DNA of 23,679 nucleotides from contig CALYQE010000012.1 of the NCBI GenBank assembly GCA_945281075.1, positions 1-23,679 on the forward strand, given 5' to 3'. This document shows positions 1-8,618 of this stretch, in pieces; position 1 is the stretch's first letter; every line of letters starts with the position of its first letter. The notes beneath the pieces are model-generated. The model was not told the DNA's origin and did not search any database. It was given only the letters and a program-made list of their open reading frames with translations. This DNA is from an uncultured Lactobacillus sp. Lineage in GTDB: Bacteria > Bacillota > Bacilli > Lactobacillales > Lactobacillaceae. The translations under genes were made by a program, and so were the position numbers.

Positions 1-28
1 GTGGAGCGGCTTAGATAAGGAGAACTTA

Positions 29-1507
29 GTGAAATTTTCGGAATTAGGATTAAACGATGAGCTTTTGAAAGCAATTAAACGCTCAGGCTTTGAAGAGGCA
101 ACACCAATTCAGGAGCAAACGATTCCTCTTGCCTTAGCGGGCAAAGACGTAATTGGACAAGCGCAAACGGGTACAGGTAAAACCGCCGCCTTTGCTTTGC
201 CAATTTTACAAAATTTAGACAAGCATAATAAAACGATTCAGGCATTAATTATCGAGCCAACTCGTGAACTAGCAATTCAAACCCAAGAAGAGCTGTTTCG
301 CCTAGGCCGGGATGAAAAGGCGCGCGTTCAGGTTGTGTATGGTGGTGCAGATATTGGCCGCCAAATTCGTTCGCTTAAAAGCCATGTACCCGCAATTTTA
401 GTCGGTACACCTGGTCGTCTGCTTGATCACTTGAAGCGCAAGACAATTAACTTAGAAGATGTTAAAACAATTGTGCTTGATGAAGCTGATGAAATGCTGG
501 ACATGGGCTTTATTCAAGACATTGAAAGTATTTTGGGCTACGTAAAGAACCGTCAGCAAACTTTGCTGTTCAGTGCGACAATGCCGAAGCCAATTTTGAA
601 TATCAGCGAAAAATTCATGCACAATCCAGAGATTGTGCGCATTAAAACTAAGGAACTAACTGCTGACCTAATTGATCAATATTTTGTTCGTTCGAAAGAC
701 TCGGAAAAATTCGATATTATGTGCCGGCTAATCGATGTGGAAAGCCCAGATTTAGCGGTAATCTTCGTGCGGACCAAGCGGCGTGTTGATGAAGTAACCC
801 GCGGCTTGCAAGCTCGTGGTTATAATGCGGCCGGGATTCACGGCGATTTGTCACAAGCGCGTCGAATCAGTGTCTTGAAGCGTTTCCGGTCTGGTAAATT
901 AGATATTTTGGTTGCGACTGATGTGGCGGCGCGTGGACTAGACATTTCTGGCGTTACCCATGTTTATAATTATGATATTCCACAGGATCCTGATTCATAT
1001 GTTCACCGGATCGGACGTACTGGTCGTGCTGGTCAAAACGGTAGTTCAATTACTTTTGTCACACCAAATGAAATTGGTTACATGCGCACAATTGAACAGC
1101 TGACCAAGAAGAAAATGACGCCATTGCGTCCACCTTCAGACGATCAGGCTTTTCGTGGTCAGTTGAAGATCGCCAAGTCCAAGATTGAAGACATAATGAA
1201 GGAAGACCTGACTAAATACACTGATGACGCCAGTGAGTTGCTTGAGAACTACTCTGCTATTGACTTGGTTTCCGCTTTCTTGAAGAACCTGTCAAAAGAT
1301 TCTGCGGGTGTAGAAGTTAAGATTAGTTCAGAAAAACCGTTGCCTTATAAAGGTGGCAATGGACGCCGTGGCGGTGGTCGTGGTGGCTATAACCGTAATC
1401 GTGGTGGCAGCCGGGGTGGCTATCGTAGTCGTGGCAATCGTGGTGGTAATCACGGTAACCATTCGGGTGGCAGTCATCATTTCGTCATCAAGAACAAAAA
1501 AGATTAA
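29..1507 (+). CDS. cshA: DEAD-box ATP-dependent RNA helicase CshA
   Basis: ATP-dependent RNA helicase that remodels RNA in ribosome assembly and mRNA decay. All the family motifs are present: AQTGTGKT (Lys51), PTRELA, TPGRLL, DEAD (residues 151-154), SAT, the ARGLDI stretch and [10 protein letters not shown]. After the two RecA-like lobes comes a CshA-type dimerisation/RNA-binding region. The last 45 or so residues are rich in Gly, Arg and Asn with repeated RGG/GGY units, typical of an RNA-binding tail. The start is GTG at 29, chosen because AAGGAGA lies just upstream (18-24) and the protein begins KFSELGL as family members do. At 492 aa the length is normal. It lies directly upstream of acpS-alr, as in other lactobacilli, and its own terminator follows. 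The helicase call is certain; CshA rather than a paralogue is supported by the tail and the neighbours. Confidence 0.95.
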   Translation: MKFSELGLNDELLKAIKRSGFEEATPIQEQTIPLALAGKDVIGQAQTGTGKTAAFALPILQNLDKHNKTIQALIIEPTRELAIQTQEELFRLGRDEKARVQVVYGGADIGRQIRSLKSHVPAILVGTPGRLLDHLKRKTINLEDVKTIVLDEADEMLDMGFIQDIESILGYVKNRQQTLLFSATMPKPILNISEKFMHNPEIVRIKTKELTADLIDQYFVRSKDSEKFDIMCRLIDVESPDLAVIFVRTKRRVDEVTRGLQARGYNAAGIHGDLSQARRISVLKRFRSGKLDILVATDVAARGLDISGVTHVYNYDIPQDPDSYVHRIGRTGRAGQNGSSITFVTPNEIGYMRTIEQLTKKKMTPLRPPSDDQAFRGQLKIAKSKIEDIMKEDLTKYTDDASELLENYSAIDLVSAFLKNLSKDSAGVEVKISSEKPLPYKGGNGRRGGGRGGYNRNRGGSRGGYRSRGNRGGNHGNHSGGSHHFVIKNKKD

Positions 1508-1517
1508 TGATTTTGCT

Positions 1518-1552
1518 AAAAAAAGAGTTGCGCCAGTTTGCAGCTCTTTTTT
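1518..1552 (+). terminator. Intrinsic terminator after cshA
   Basis: The run AAAAAAGAG (1519-1527) pairs with CTCTTTTTT (1544-1552). An inner TGC/GCA pairing and a T-G wobble make a stem of about 13 bp around a short loop, and the 3' arm itself supplies the T tract. The A-rich 5' arm could also allow some function on the other strand. Confidence 0.85.
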
Positions 1553-1556
1553 GTAT

Positions 1557-1562
1557 TATAAT
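1557..1562 (+). promoter_or_regulatory. Candidate -10 box for acpS-alr
   Basis: A perfect TATAAT lies four bases after the cshA terminator and 22 bases before the acpS start. The -35 position falls inside the terminator stem and has no good match (CAGTTT at 17-bp spacing). If used, the promoter is nested in the terminator; otherwise acpS depends on read-through. This is a sequence match only. Confidence 0.45.
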
Positions 1563-1584
1563 TTGCGCAAGTGAGGTAAGAAAA

Positions 1585-1938
1585 ATGATTTTTGGTGTCG
1601 GCATTGATGCAGTTGAAGTTGAACGAATAGCTAAAATAGTTGCCAAGGGCGACCACTTTGCTGAGAAGGTTTTAACTGCGAAAGAATTTGTGCAGTATCA
1701 AAAGCTGACCGGTCAACGAAAAATTGAATATCTTGGTGGTCGCTTTTCGCTCAAAGAGTCTTTTGCCAAGGCGCTGGGCACCGGTTTAGGCGCAGAGCTT
1801 GGCTTGAAAGATGTGGAAACCCTGTGGAATGAAAAAGGGCAACCTGTAACTACATCGAATAAATTTGCCGGTAAGATTTTTTCAAGTATTACCCATGATA
1901 ATCACGAAATAATAACCTTAGTAGTGTTGGAGAATTAA
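1585..1938 (+). CDS. acpS: Holo-[acyl-carrier-protein] synthase AcpS
   Basis: Transfers 4'-phosphopantetheine from CoA to a serine of apo-acyl carrier protein, activating fatty acid synthesis; cytoplasmic trimer. The family signature is clear: [14 protein letters not shown] at the N-terminus with metal-binding Asp8, and [16 protein letters not shown] with the second metal-binding Glu. The start is ATG 1585, preceded by GAGG at 1573-1576. The open frame extends further upstream through the cshA terminator, but that part is not protein-like. The result is 117 aa, matching the usual 118-125. The stop is one base before alr, so the two are almost certainly co-transcribed and may be translationally coupled. 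Confidence 0.95.
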   Translation: MIFGVGIDAVEVERIAKIVAKGDHFAEKVLTAKEFVQYQKLTGQRKIEYLGGRFSLKESFAKALGTGLGAELGLKDVETLWNEKGQPVTTSNKFAGKIFSSITHDNHEIITLVVLEN

Positions 1939-1939
1939 T

Positions 1940-3073
1940 ATGGTACCTGGAATACACCGCCCAGCAGCTGTTTATGTCGACTTGGGTGCAATTAAACATA
2001 ATATAAAAGAAGAACTAAAACATCTTGAACCCGGCCAGCAGCTGTTCGCTGTTTTAAAAGCTAATGCTTACGGGCATGGCGCAGTAAAAATCGCTCAAGT
2101 AGCGATCAAGGAAGGAGTTAGCGGCTTTTGTGTAGCAATCTTGGATGAAGCCCTAGAGCTGCGGCAAGCTGGAATTAAAGCGCCAATCCTGGTACTGGGC
2201 GTTACGCCAACAGAATACGCACCGCTAGCTGCTGAGCAAGACCTATCGTTGACTGTGCCTGATTTGGATTGGTTAAAAGAAGCTGAGTCAAAGCTAGCGG
2301 CGGCGACTGCCAAGCCCCTAAAAATTCACTTGGCTGTGGATTCAGGCATGAATCGCGTTGGTTTTAACGAAGATCAGACCTTTTTAGCTGCAAATGATTT
2401 TTTGCTTAATAACGCGCACTTTGAAGTTGAGGGTATGTACACGCACTTTGCGTCGGCTGATAGTAGCGATGATTCATACTTTAATAACCAGGTAGAACGC
2501 TTTGAGCACTTTAAAAAGCTCCTCAAGTTATCGCCTAAATGGATTCATGCTGATAATACGGCAGCCAGTGTCTACAATAAAAAAGTCACAAGTGATTTGG
2601 TCCGCTTTGGAATTGGACTTTATGGCTTGAACCCGTCCTCAAATCCGGCCAAGCCTGATTTGCCAATGAACGTTAAACTAAAACCGGCGCTGTCATTTGA
2701 AAGCGAATTGGTGCAGGTGCACGTCATCCCGCGCGGGCAAGGCGTGGGTTATGGTTCTACTTACATTGCCGATAGCGATCAATTTATTGGCACCGTTCCG
2801 ATCGGTTATGCGGATGGTTTTGTTCGTAAGTTTCAGGGGTTTGAAATTAAAGTAGGTAGTGAATATTGTCCGATTGTGGGCCGCATTTGCATGGATCAGT
2901 TAATGGTTCGCTTGCCATACCGCATGTCGGTTAAAACTAAAGTGATCCTGATTGCCAAGGATGCGAGTGCGCCGAATAACATTAAGGCTGCGGCCGATTA
3001 TGTGGACTCGATTCATTATGAAGTTGCCTGCTTATTAGATGATCGTTTGCCACGCATCTACTACAATGAATAG
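1940..3073 (+). CDS. alr: Alanine racemase Alr
   Basis: PLP-dependent interconversion of L- and D-alanine, giving D-Ala for peptidoglycan and for teichoic acid D-alanylation. The PLP lysine is Lys40 in [10 protein letters not shown]. The second catalytic residue, a Tyr in GVGYGSTY, is Tyr271. PIGYADG and GRICMDQ motifs follow in the C-terminal barrel. At 377 aa the length is typical. GGAGA at 1929-1933 serves as ribosome binding site for ATG 1940. The gene follows acpS by one base, the standard arrangement in lactobacilli. No hairpin terminator is evident after it, so transcripts may run into the leader of the following antiterminator gene and stop at its switch. Confidence 0.96.
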   Translation: MVPGIHRPAAVYVDLGAIKHNIKEELKHLEPGQQLFAVLKANAYGHGAVKIAQVAIKEGVSGFCVAILDEALELRQAGIKAPILVLGVTPTEYAPLAAEQDLSLTVPDLDWLKEAESKLAAATAKPLKIHLAVDSGMNRVGFNEDQTFLAANDFLLNNAHFEVEGMYTHFASADSSDDSYFNNQVERFEHFKKLLKLSPKWIHADNTAASVYNKKVTSDLVRFGIGLYGLNPSSNPAKPDLPMNVKLKPALSFESELVQVHVIPRGQGVGYGSTYIADSDQFIGTVPIGYADGFVRKFQGFEIKVGSEYCPIVGRICMDQLMVRLPYRMSVKTKVILIAKDASAPNNIKAAADYVDSIHYEVACLLDDRLPRIYYNE

Positions 3074-3101
3074 TTAAAGAAAGCGAACTTTTGATTTGCT
3101 A

Positions 3102-3130
3102 TTGACAACTTTTGGGCTCTAATGTATTAT
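3102..3130 (+). promoter_or_regulatory. Promoter of the licT/glycoside island
   Basis: TTGACA (3102-3107), a 17-bp spacer and TATTAT (3125-3130) form a near-consensus sigma-A promoter, with the transcript predicted to start near 3137. It is the strongest promoter in the accessory block and lies just before the catabolite site and the first antiterminator target. Confidence 0.85.
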
Positions 3131-3132
3131 TT

Positions 3133-3146
3133 AGTAAACGTTTTCA
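3133..3146 (+). promoter_or_regulatory. Catabolite-responsive element (cre) for CcpA
   Basis: AGTAAACGTTTTCA matches the cre consensus TGWAANCGNTNWCA at all but the first base. It begins two bases after the -10 box and covers the predicted start of transcription, a position at which CcpA represses. This implies that the island is shut off when preferred sugars are present. Confidence 0.75.
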
Positions 3147-3157
3147 GGAAAGTAAAT

Positions 3158-3186
3158 GGATTGTTACTGGTAGGGCAGGCGATACC
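3158..3186 (+). promoter_or_regulatory. RAT site 1 (LicT/BglG-type antiterminator target)
   Basis: A 29-base ribonucleic antiterminator element: 5' half GGATTGTTACTG, six-base loop GTAGGG, 3' half CAGGCGATACC. It overlaps the 5' arm of the following terminator, so the two hairpins exclude each other. It sits in the leader of the antiterminator gene and implies autoregulation. Confidence 0.88.
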
Positions 3187-3219
3187 ACAAAAGGTTATTT
3201 GTGGCATCGCCTGTTTTTA
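3176..3219 (+). terminator. Conditional terminator 1 (in the licT leader)
   Basis: CAGGCGAT and CCACAAA in the 5' arm pair with TTTGTGG and ATCGCCTG in the 3' arm, with one A-C mismatch, followed by five Ts. The arm start is shared with RAT site 1. Bound LicT should prevent this hairpin from forming. Confidence 0.88.
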
Positions 3220-3241
3220 TTGGGGAGGAGTATACAAGGCG

Positions 3242-4075
3242 GTGATTGTAAAAAAGAAGTTTAATAACAATGTCATCATGACAGTGGATAAAGATGGTAA
3301 CGAACTCGTTTTGATTGGTAATGGACTTGCTTTTAATACCCGTCCGGGTGATCAGGTCGATACTAGTAAAATAGAAAAAATTTTTCACATTGAGTCGGGC
3401 AATAACACTGAAACTTTTGCCGATTTTGTCAGTAAAATCCCCCAGTGGGAACTGAATATGACTGAAGAAATCATTAAGTACGGTGAACAGGTACTAGGTA
3501 CTAAATTAAATAAGTATCTGTATTTAAGCCTGACTGATCATATTGAAAACGCTGTTCAGCGCAGTAAAGATGGCAACGATTTAACTAATCCGTTGCTATG
3601 GGAAATCAAAGAGCTTTACCCAAAGGAGTTTGCAATTGCTCAGTATGCCTTAAAGGTGATCTATAAATATACTCAAGTCGAACTATTGGAAGATGAGGCT
3701 GGCTTTATTGCTCTACATTTTGTTAATACACAGCAGAAAAAAGAAAAGATGAGCCAGACAATGTCAATTCCGAGGATCGTAAGGGATATTCTAGCAATTG
3801 TGGAACATAATTTTGGCATCAAATTGGATCGCAAATCAACGTCCTATGAACGGTTTTTAGTTCACTTGAAGTTTTTTGCACACCGCGTGGTTGATAACGA
3901 AGCTTTTCCTGAGGATAAACTCAAAATGGTGCAGCAGCTTGCAGAATCTTGGCCAGAAATTTATGAATGTGTGGAAAAAATTGATCAATACATGCAGGAT
4001 AAGCACCAAATCAAGATTAATGATGATGAGAAATTATATTTAATGTTACATATTTATCGCGTTCTGAAAAACTAA
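3242..4075 (+). CDS. licT: LicT/BglG-family transcription antiterminator
   Basis: RNA-binding antiterminator that stabilises RAT hairpins and lets RNA polymerase pass the overlapping terminators when a beta-glucoside PTS substrate is present. An N-terminal CAT RNA-binding domain (about 1-56, with FNNNV and IGNGLAF) is followed by two PRD domains. The four phosphorylated histidines of the family are all visible: His100 (SLTDH), His159 (ALHFV), His208 (FLVHLKFF) and His270 (LMLHI), almost the same numbers as in B. subtilis LicT. This alignment fixes the start at GTG 3242, after GGAGGAG at 3223-3229; an upstream in-frame ATG at 3122 lies inside the promoter and is rejected. The protein is 277 aa. 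Its own leader and two more downstream leaders carry matching RAT sites, so it probably governs the whole island. The partner is likely the EIIBCA encoded at 8619. Confidence 0.92.
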   Translation: MIVKKKFNNNVIMTVDKDGNELVLIGNGLAFNTRPGDQVDTSKIEKIFHIESGNNTETFADFVSKIPQWELNMTEEIIKYGEQVLGTKLNKYLYLSLTDHIENAVQRSKDGNDLTNPLLWEIKELYPKEFAIAQYALKVIYKYTQVELLEDEAGFIALHFVNTQQKKEKMSQTMSIPRIVRDILAIVEHNFGIKLDRKSTSYERFLVHLKFFAHRVVDNEAFPEDKLKMVQQLAESWPEIYECVEKIDQYMQDKHQIKINDDEKLYLMLHIYRVLKN

Positions 4076-4082
4076 ATAATTT

Positions 4083-4111
4083 GGATTGTTACTGTTTAAT
4101 CAGGCGATACC
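4083..4111 (+). promoter_or_regulatory. RAT site 2 (before the GH78 gene)
   Basis: Same 29-base element as site 1, with the loop TTTAAT. It starts only eight bases after the licT stop codon, so there is no room for a separate promoter and transcription must come from the licT promoter. Confidence 0.88.
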
Positions 4112-4150
4112 TTCACGCACTTTTTAAAGTGATGCAGGTATCGCCTTTTT
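4102..4150 (+). terminator. Conditional terminator 2 (licT/GH78 boundary)
   Basis: AGGCGATACC (4102-4111) pairs with GGTATCGCCT (4137-4146), a perfect 10-bp outer stem, with a smaller inner CACTT/AAGTG hairpin and a T tract to 4150. It overlaps RAT site 2. It ends licT mRNA unless LicT is active. Confidence 0.9.
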
Positions 4151-4168
4151 GTTTTGGAGGAAGAAAAA

Positions 4169-5734
4169 ATGGCAGAAAAAATATTATCAGCGCAAGACTA
4201 TTTTGCAATTGCTGAAGAAAACAAACCCCAATTGGAAACAAATGTAATAAATGAACCTAAGATCGTGCAACTTGAAGCTGATCCAGCAGCCTTTTGCGGC
4301 TATCGCATGATTGCAAGCCGCTCAACTTTAAAAGATTTGCCCAAGCATGATTTTAATAAAGGCGACAAAATTATTTTTGATTTTGGTAATCACTACGTGG
4401 GGCATTTTGGTTTGGATCTGGTAGATCACGGCAATCCCATGGACTCACCTTTGTTTTTGCATTTTAAGTTTGCAGAAATTCCGGCCGAGCTGGGTTTTGA
4501 CAACAGTAAGTATGAAGGAATGATCAGCAGTTCTTGGATTCAAGAAGAGTACCTGCATATTGACCAATTGCCGTGCAAACTTGAATTACCACGCCGCTAT
4601 TCATTCAGGTACGTCGAAGTCGAGGTAATGGATACTTCTTCGCAATGGAGCGTTCGGCTAAGCAATCCGCATTTAAAAACCCAAAGTGCTGTTAGTACGC
4701 AAAAAGTTCAAACCGTGCCTACCGATGATAAACTGCTGCAAAAATTAGATGAAGTCAGTGTAAAAACTTTGCGTGATTGCATGCAAGACGTGTTTGAAGA
4801 TGGTCCCAAGCGTGATCAGCGCCTGTGGCTTGGCGATCTGCGCTTAGAGGCCCTAGCTAATAACGTAACCTTTAAGGATTATTCACTAACTAAACGTTGC
4901 CTTTATCTCTTTGCCGGCTCAATCACGGAAGATGATCGCATTCCAGCAGACGTCTTTACCAATGGGCGCATTGTACCAGACACGATTTTCTTTTTTGATT
5001 ATAGCCTCTTTTTTATCTCCGTTTTAAATAATTATTTCCACGAAACGGCTGATTGGCAGGCCCTCGATGACCTCTATCCAATTGCCAAAAGAGCCATTAA
5101 TAAAGCCCTAACTTTCGTTAACCCACAAAAGATTTTGGTAGCACCTGATGACTGGCGCGTCTTTGTTGATTGGTCGCAGGTGATTGACAAGAATACTGCT
5201 GGACAAGCAATTTTGATTTACGCTTTAAAGCAGTTTATTGAGCTCGCTAAAATCAAAAGTGATCCAGACTTATCTGGATATGAACGGCAAGCTGACGAAC
5301 TTTCTGCAAGTGCAGTCAAATACTTATTTGATCCGCAACAGCAATTATTTATTAGTGGTCCAAAACAAGAAGTTAATATTGCAAGTCAGGTGTGGATGGT
5401 ATTAGCCCACGTGCTAAATGATAAAGACAATGAAGCTTTGATGTCTGTTGCCTTAAAGGAGCTGTTTCCAATCAAGGGCATTGTCACGCCCTACATGTAT
5501 CACCATATTGTCCAAGCCTTGTTTGAAGCAAACCATGCTCAAGAAGCGATTGATTTACTTAAGAGTTATTGGGGAAAAATGATTGAATTGGGCGCGGATA
5601 CATTTTGGGAAGCCTTTGATCCCAATGATCTGGAATTTTCGCCTTACGGCAGTCCAATTATTAATAGTTATTGCCATGCTTGGAGCTGCACGCCAACATA
5701 TCTTTTGCACAAGTATGTGCTGTCTGAAAAATAA
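4169..5734 (+). CDS. GH78 alpha-L-rhamnosidase-like glycoside hydrolase (short form)
   Basis: Probably removes terminal alpha-L-rhamnose from plant rhamnosyl-glucosides inside the cell; there is no signal peptide. An N-terminal beta-rich part (to about 180) precedes an (alpha/alpha)6 catalytic domain. Its hallmarks are EDGPKRDQRLWLGDLRLEAL (Asp211, Asp216, Asp223), GADTFWEAFDP (Glu481) and CHAWSCTPTYLL near the C-terminus. By family knowledge, Asp223 and Glu481 line up with the general acid and general base of GH78; Asp216 stands where many members have Glu. The protein is 521 aa, far shorter than typical 900-aa multidomain GH78 enzymes but similar, as I recall, to the short rhamnosidases of L. 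plantarum. The start is ATG 4169, eight bases after GGAGG (4156-4160); an upstream TTG is part of the ribosome binding site. It follows RAT site 2 and precedes an MFS gene by 33 bp. No rhamnose-breakdown genes are nearby. Confidence 0.8.
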   Translation: MAEKILSAQDYFAIAEENKPQLETNVINEPKIVQLEADPAAFCGYRMIASRSTLKDLPKHDFNKGDKIIFDFGNHYVGHFGLDLVDHGNPMDSPLFLHFKFAEIPAELGFDNSKYEGMISSSWIQEEYLHIDQLPCKLELPRRYSFRYVEVEVMDTSSQWSVRLSNPHLKTQSAVSTQKVQTVPTDDKLLQKLDEVSVKTLRDCMQDVFEDGPKRDQRLWLGDLRLEALANNVTFKDYSLTKRCLYLFAGSITEDDRIPADVFTNGRIVPDTIFFFDYSLFFISVLNNYFHETADWQALDDLYPIAKRAINKALTFVNPQKILVAPDDWRVFVDWSQVIDKNTAGQAILIYALKQFIELAKIKSDPDLSGYERQADELSASAVKYLFDPQQQLFISGPKQEVNIASQVWMVLAHVLNDKDNEALMSVALKELFPIKGIVTPYMYHHIVQALFEANHAQEAIDLLKSYWGKMIELGADTFWEAFDPNDLEFSPYGSPIINSYCHAWSCTPTYLLHKYVLSEK

Positions 5735-5767
5735 TCAATTTGACAATCATGCTTTGGAGGTAAAACA

Positions 5768-6964
5768 ATGTCAAATAAATTTAAAAAAATAATGCTAATT
5801 ATCGCCTTGCTGTCGTTAAACGTGGTTGAACAGGCGGCAAGCGTGGTTAATGCCACTATTCCGGGAATGGCTAAATCATTTCCCCAAGAAGCGCTTGTTA
5901 ATATTGAGCTGGTAACTACGGTTGTTTCAATTTTTGTGACCATTTTCGTTCTCGTCAGTGGGGTTGTCGTGCGCTACATTGGCCAAAAGCAAACGGCCAT
6001 TTTGGGCCTGTTGATTGCCACGGTCAGTTCAATCATTCCCGCTTTTTCCAATAATTTTACAGTCATCTTCGTTTCTCGGGCTGTGCTTGGTATCGGGATT
6101 GGCCTGGCTAATCCCTTGGCAATTAGTTTGATTGGCTCTTTCTTTACAGGTGATACAAGAGCAAAATTGTTAGGTTGGCGCTCAGCAATTGCCGGGGTTG
6201 GCACCTCAATCATGACATATTTTGCGGGACAACTGCTTGTGTTCAGCTGGCATGCTGCTTATTGGGTATATTTGTTGTTCGTACCTACTTTACTTTTGTT
6301 TATCTTCTTTGTTCCGGATCCTAGAAAAGGTAATGATAACGAAACTACTGAAGAGGAGACTAATGCTGCTTCAGCAAAATCAACTAAGAATTCACCGCTG
6401 TTAATTACTTGGCTGACCTTCTTGATTTTTGTTTTTTTATCAGGTGGAATGGTTTTAGCGATCAAGCTGCCCACCTATTTTGTGGATTATCACATTGGAA
6501 CGGCAACGCAGGCAAGCAACGCCTGGAGCATGTACAATATAGCCAATGTAATTGGCGGTGTTTTATTCGGCTATGTTTATAAATATCTTAAGCAATATAT
6601 TTTACCTTTGGGTTTAGTTTTAACTGGTCTAGGAATTTTCATGACCAGTTTTACTAGAAGCTTAACCTTAACCTATGTTTTATGCTTTGCTACTGGTATC
6701 TTTGGTGCCTTGGTCATTCCATACATTTTTAATGAAATCAGTGAATCTTTTTCACCGGATAAGACGCCTTTTTATACATCAATTGCCCTTGTCGGTTCAA
6801 ATTTAGGTGCATTTTTAGCACCATATTCTGGCCAACTGCTAGGAAAAACCGCAGTCAAATCAATTTTTAACGCGGGGTTAATCTTGATTATTCTGGCAGT
6901 AATTATTTTGCTGGTATTTATTGTGCAAGGAATGAGTCAAAAGAAGAGCGAGCTTAAAAACTAG
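5768..6964 (+). CDS. MFS transporter, putative glycoside permease
   Basis: A 398-aa major facilitator protein with about twelve hydrophobic segments in two halves. The halves are separated by a charged, Glu- and Lys-rich cytoplasmic linker at about 185-210. A degenerate motif A (RYIGQKQTAILG) follows TM2, and a Gly-rich TM4 reads VLGIGIGLANP. The substrate cannot be read from sequence. Its place 33 bp after the GH78 gene, with GGAGG at 5756-5760, suggests one operon. The protein could import the rhamnosylated substrate unphosphorylated or export the released aglycone; drug-efflux proteins share this fold, so either direction is possible. The next gene unit has its own leader switch, which probably also ends this transcript. 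Confidence 0.8.
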   Translation: MSNKFKKIMLIIALLSLNVVEQAASVVNATIPGMAKSFPQEALVNIELVTTVVSIFVTIFVLVSGVVVRYIGQKQTAILGLLIATVSSIIPAFSNNFTVIFVSRAVLGIGIGLANPLAISLIGSFFTGDTRAKLLGWRSAIAGVGTSIMTYFAGQLLVFSWHAAYWVYLLFVPTLLLFIFFVPDPRKGNDNETTEEETNAASAKSTKNSPLLITWLTFLIFVFLSGGMVLAIKLPTYFVDYHIGTATQASNAWSMYNIANVIGGVLFGYVYKYLKQYILPLGLVLTGLGIFMTSFTRSLTLTYVLCFATGIFGALVIPYIFNEISESFSPDKTPFYTSIALVGSNLGAFLAPYSGQLLGKTAVKSIFNAGLILIILAVIILLVFIVQGMSQKKSELKN

Positions 6965-6993
6965 TTGACATAATTTTTTTCGTGAGCTAATGT
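6965..6993 (+). promoter_or_regulatory. Candidate promoter for the GH1-PTS unit
   Basis: TTGACA (6965-6970), overlapping the end of the MFS gene, a 17-bp spacer and TAATGT (6988-6993). The -35 is perfect; the -10 keeps only the key T, A and T. It would give a leader of about 90 nt before RAT site 3. No convincing cre was found here. The unit may instead be read through from upstream. Confidence 0.4.
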
Positions 6994-7089
6994 TAATTAG
7001 AAGAAATATTGGCATGTTAGTGAGATAAGTAGAGCATAACTGCAGCTTAATTTGCTTTTGCTAGTTATTGTTAAGTAACTAAATAATCT

Positions 7090-7108
7090 GGATTGTTACT
7101 GTTTAATC

Positions 7109-7118
<10 letters not shown>
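7090..7118 (+). promoter_or_regulatory. RAT site 3 (before the GH1-PTS operon)
   Basis: The 29-base element is identical to RAT site 2, including the TTTAAT loop, and shares both stem halves with site 1. All three sites have the 3' half CAGGCGATACC rather than the CAGGCAAAACC of well-known LicT targets, a sign of one locus-specific regulator. Confidence 0.88.
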
Positions 7119-8609
<1,491 letters not shown>

Positions 8610-8618
8610 GAGAAAAGA

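Larger units (their letters stand above)
4070..4156 (+). repeat. Duplicated leader module, copy A
   Basis: This 87-bp stretch aligns without gaps to 7077-7163 (constant offset 3007). The first 42 bases, including the RAT site, differ at one base (T4081 versus C7088). The last 20 bases, from the terminator 3' arm through the T tract, are identical. The 25 bases between, the tip of the hairpin, match at about 16 positions. Confidence 0.85.

Noticed and set aside
1360..1490. GGT/CGT-rich repeats as a minisatellite or CRISPR
   Set aside because: They encode an RGG-type tail in frame with irregular unit length; no spacers and no exact unit conservation.
1353..1574. Val/Ala-rich 73-aa frame inside cshA
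   Set aside because: Out-of-frame reading of the Gly/Arg-rich repeats in the helicase tail; no ribosome binding site and no domain.
1507..1584. N-terminal extension of AcpS
   Set aside because: It is translated from the cshA terminator and the candidate -10. ATG 1585 has a GAGG site and starts at the conserved IFGVGID.
3122..3241. In-frame ATG extension of the antiterminator to 317 aa
   Set aside because: The extra 40 codons lie over the -10 box, cre site, RAT site and terminator. The GTG at 3242 gives a normal LicT start and places the phospho-histidines at the family positions.
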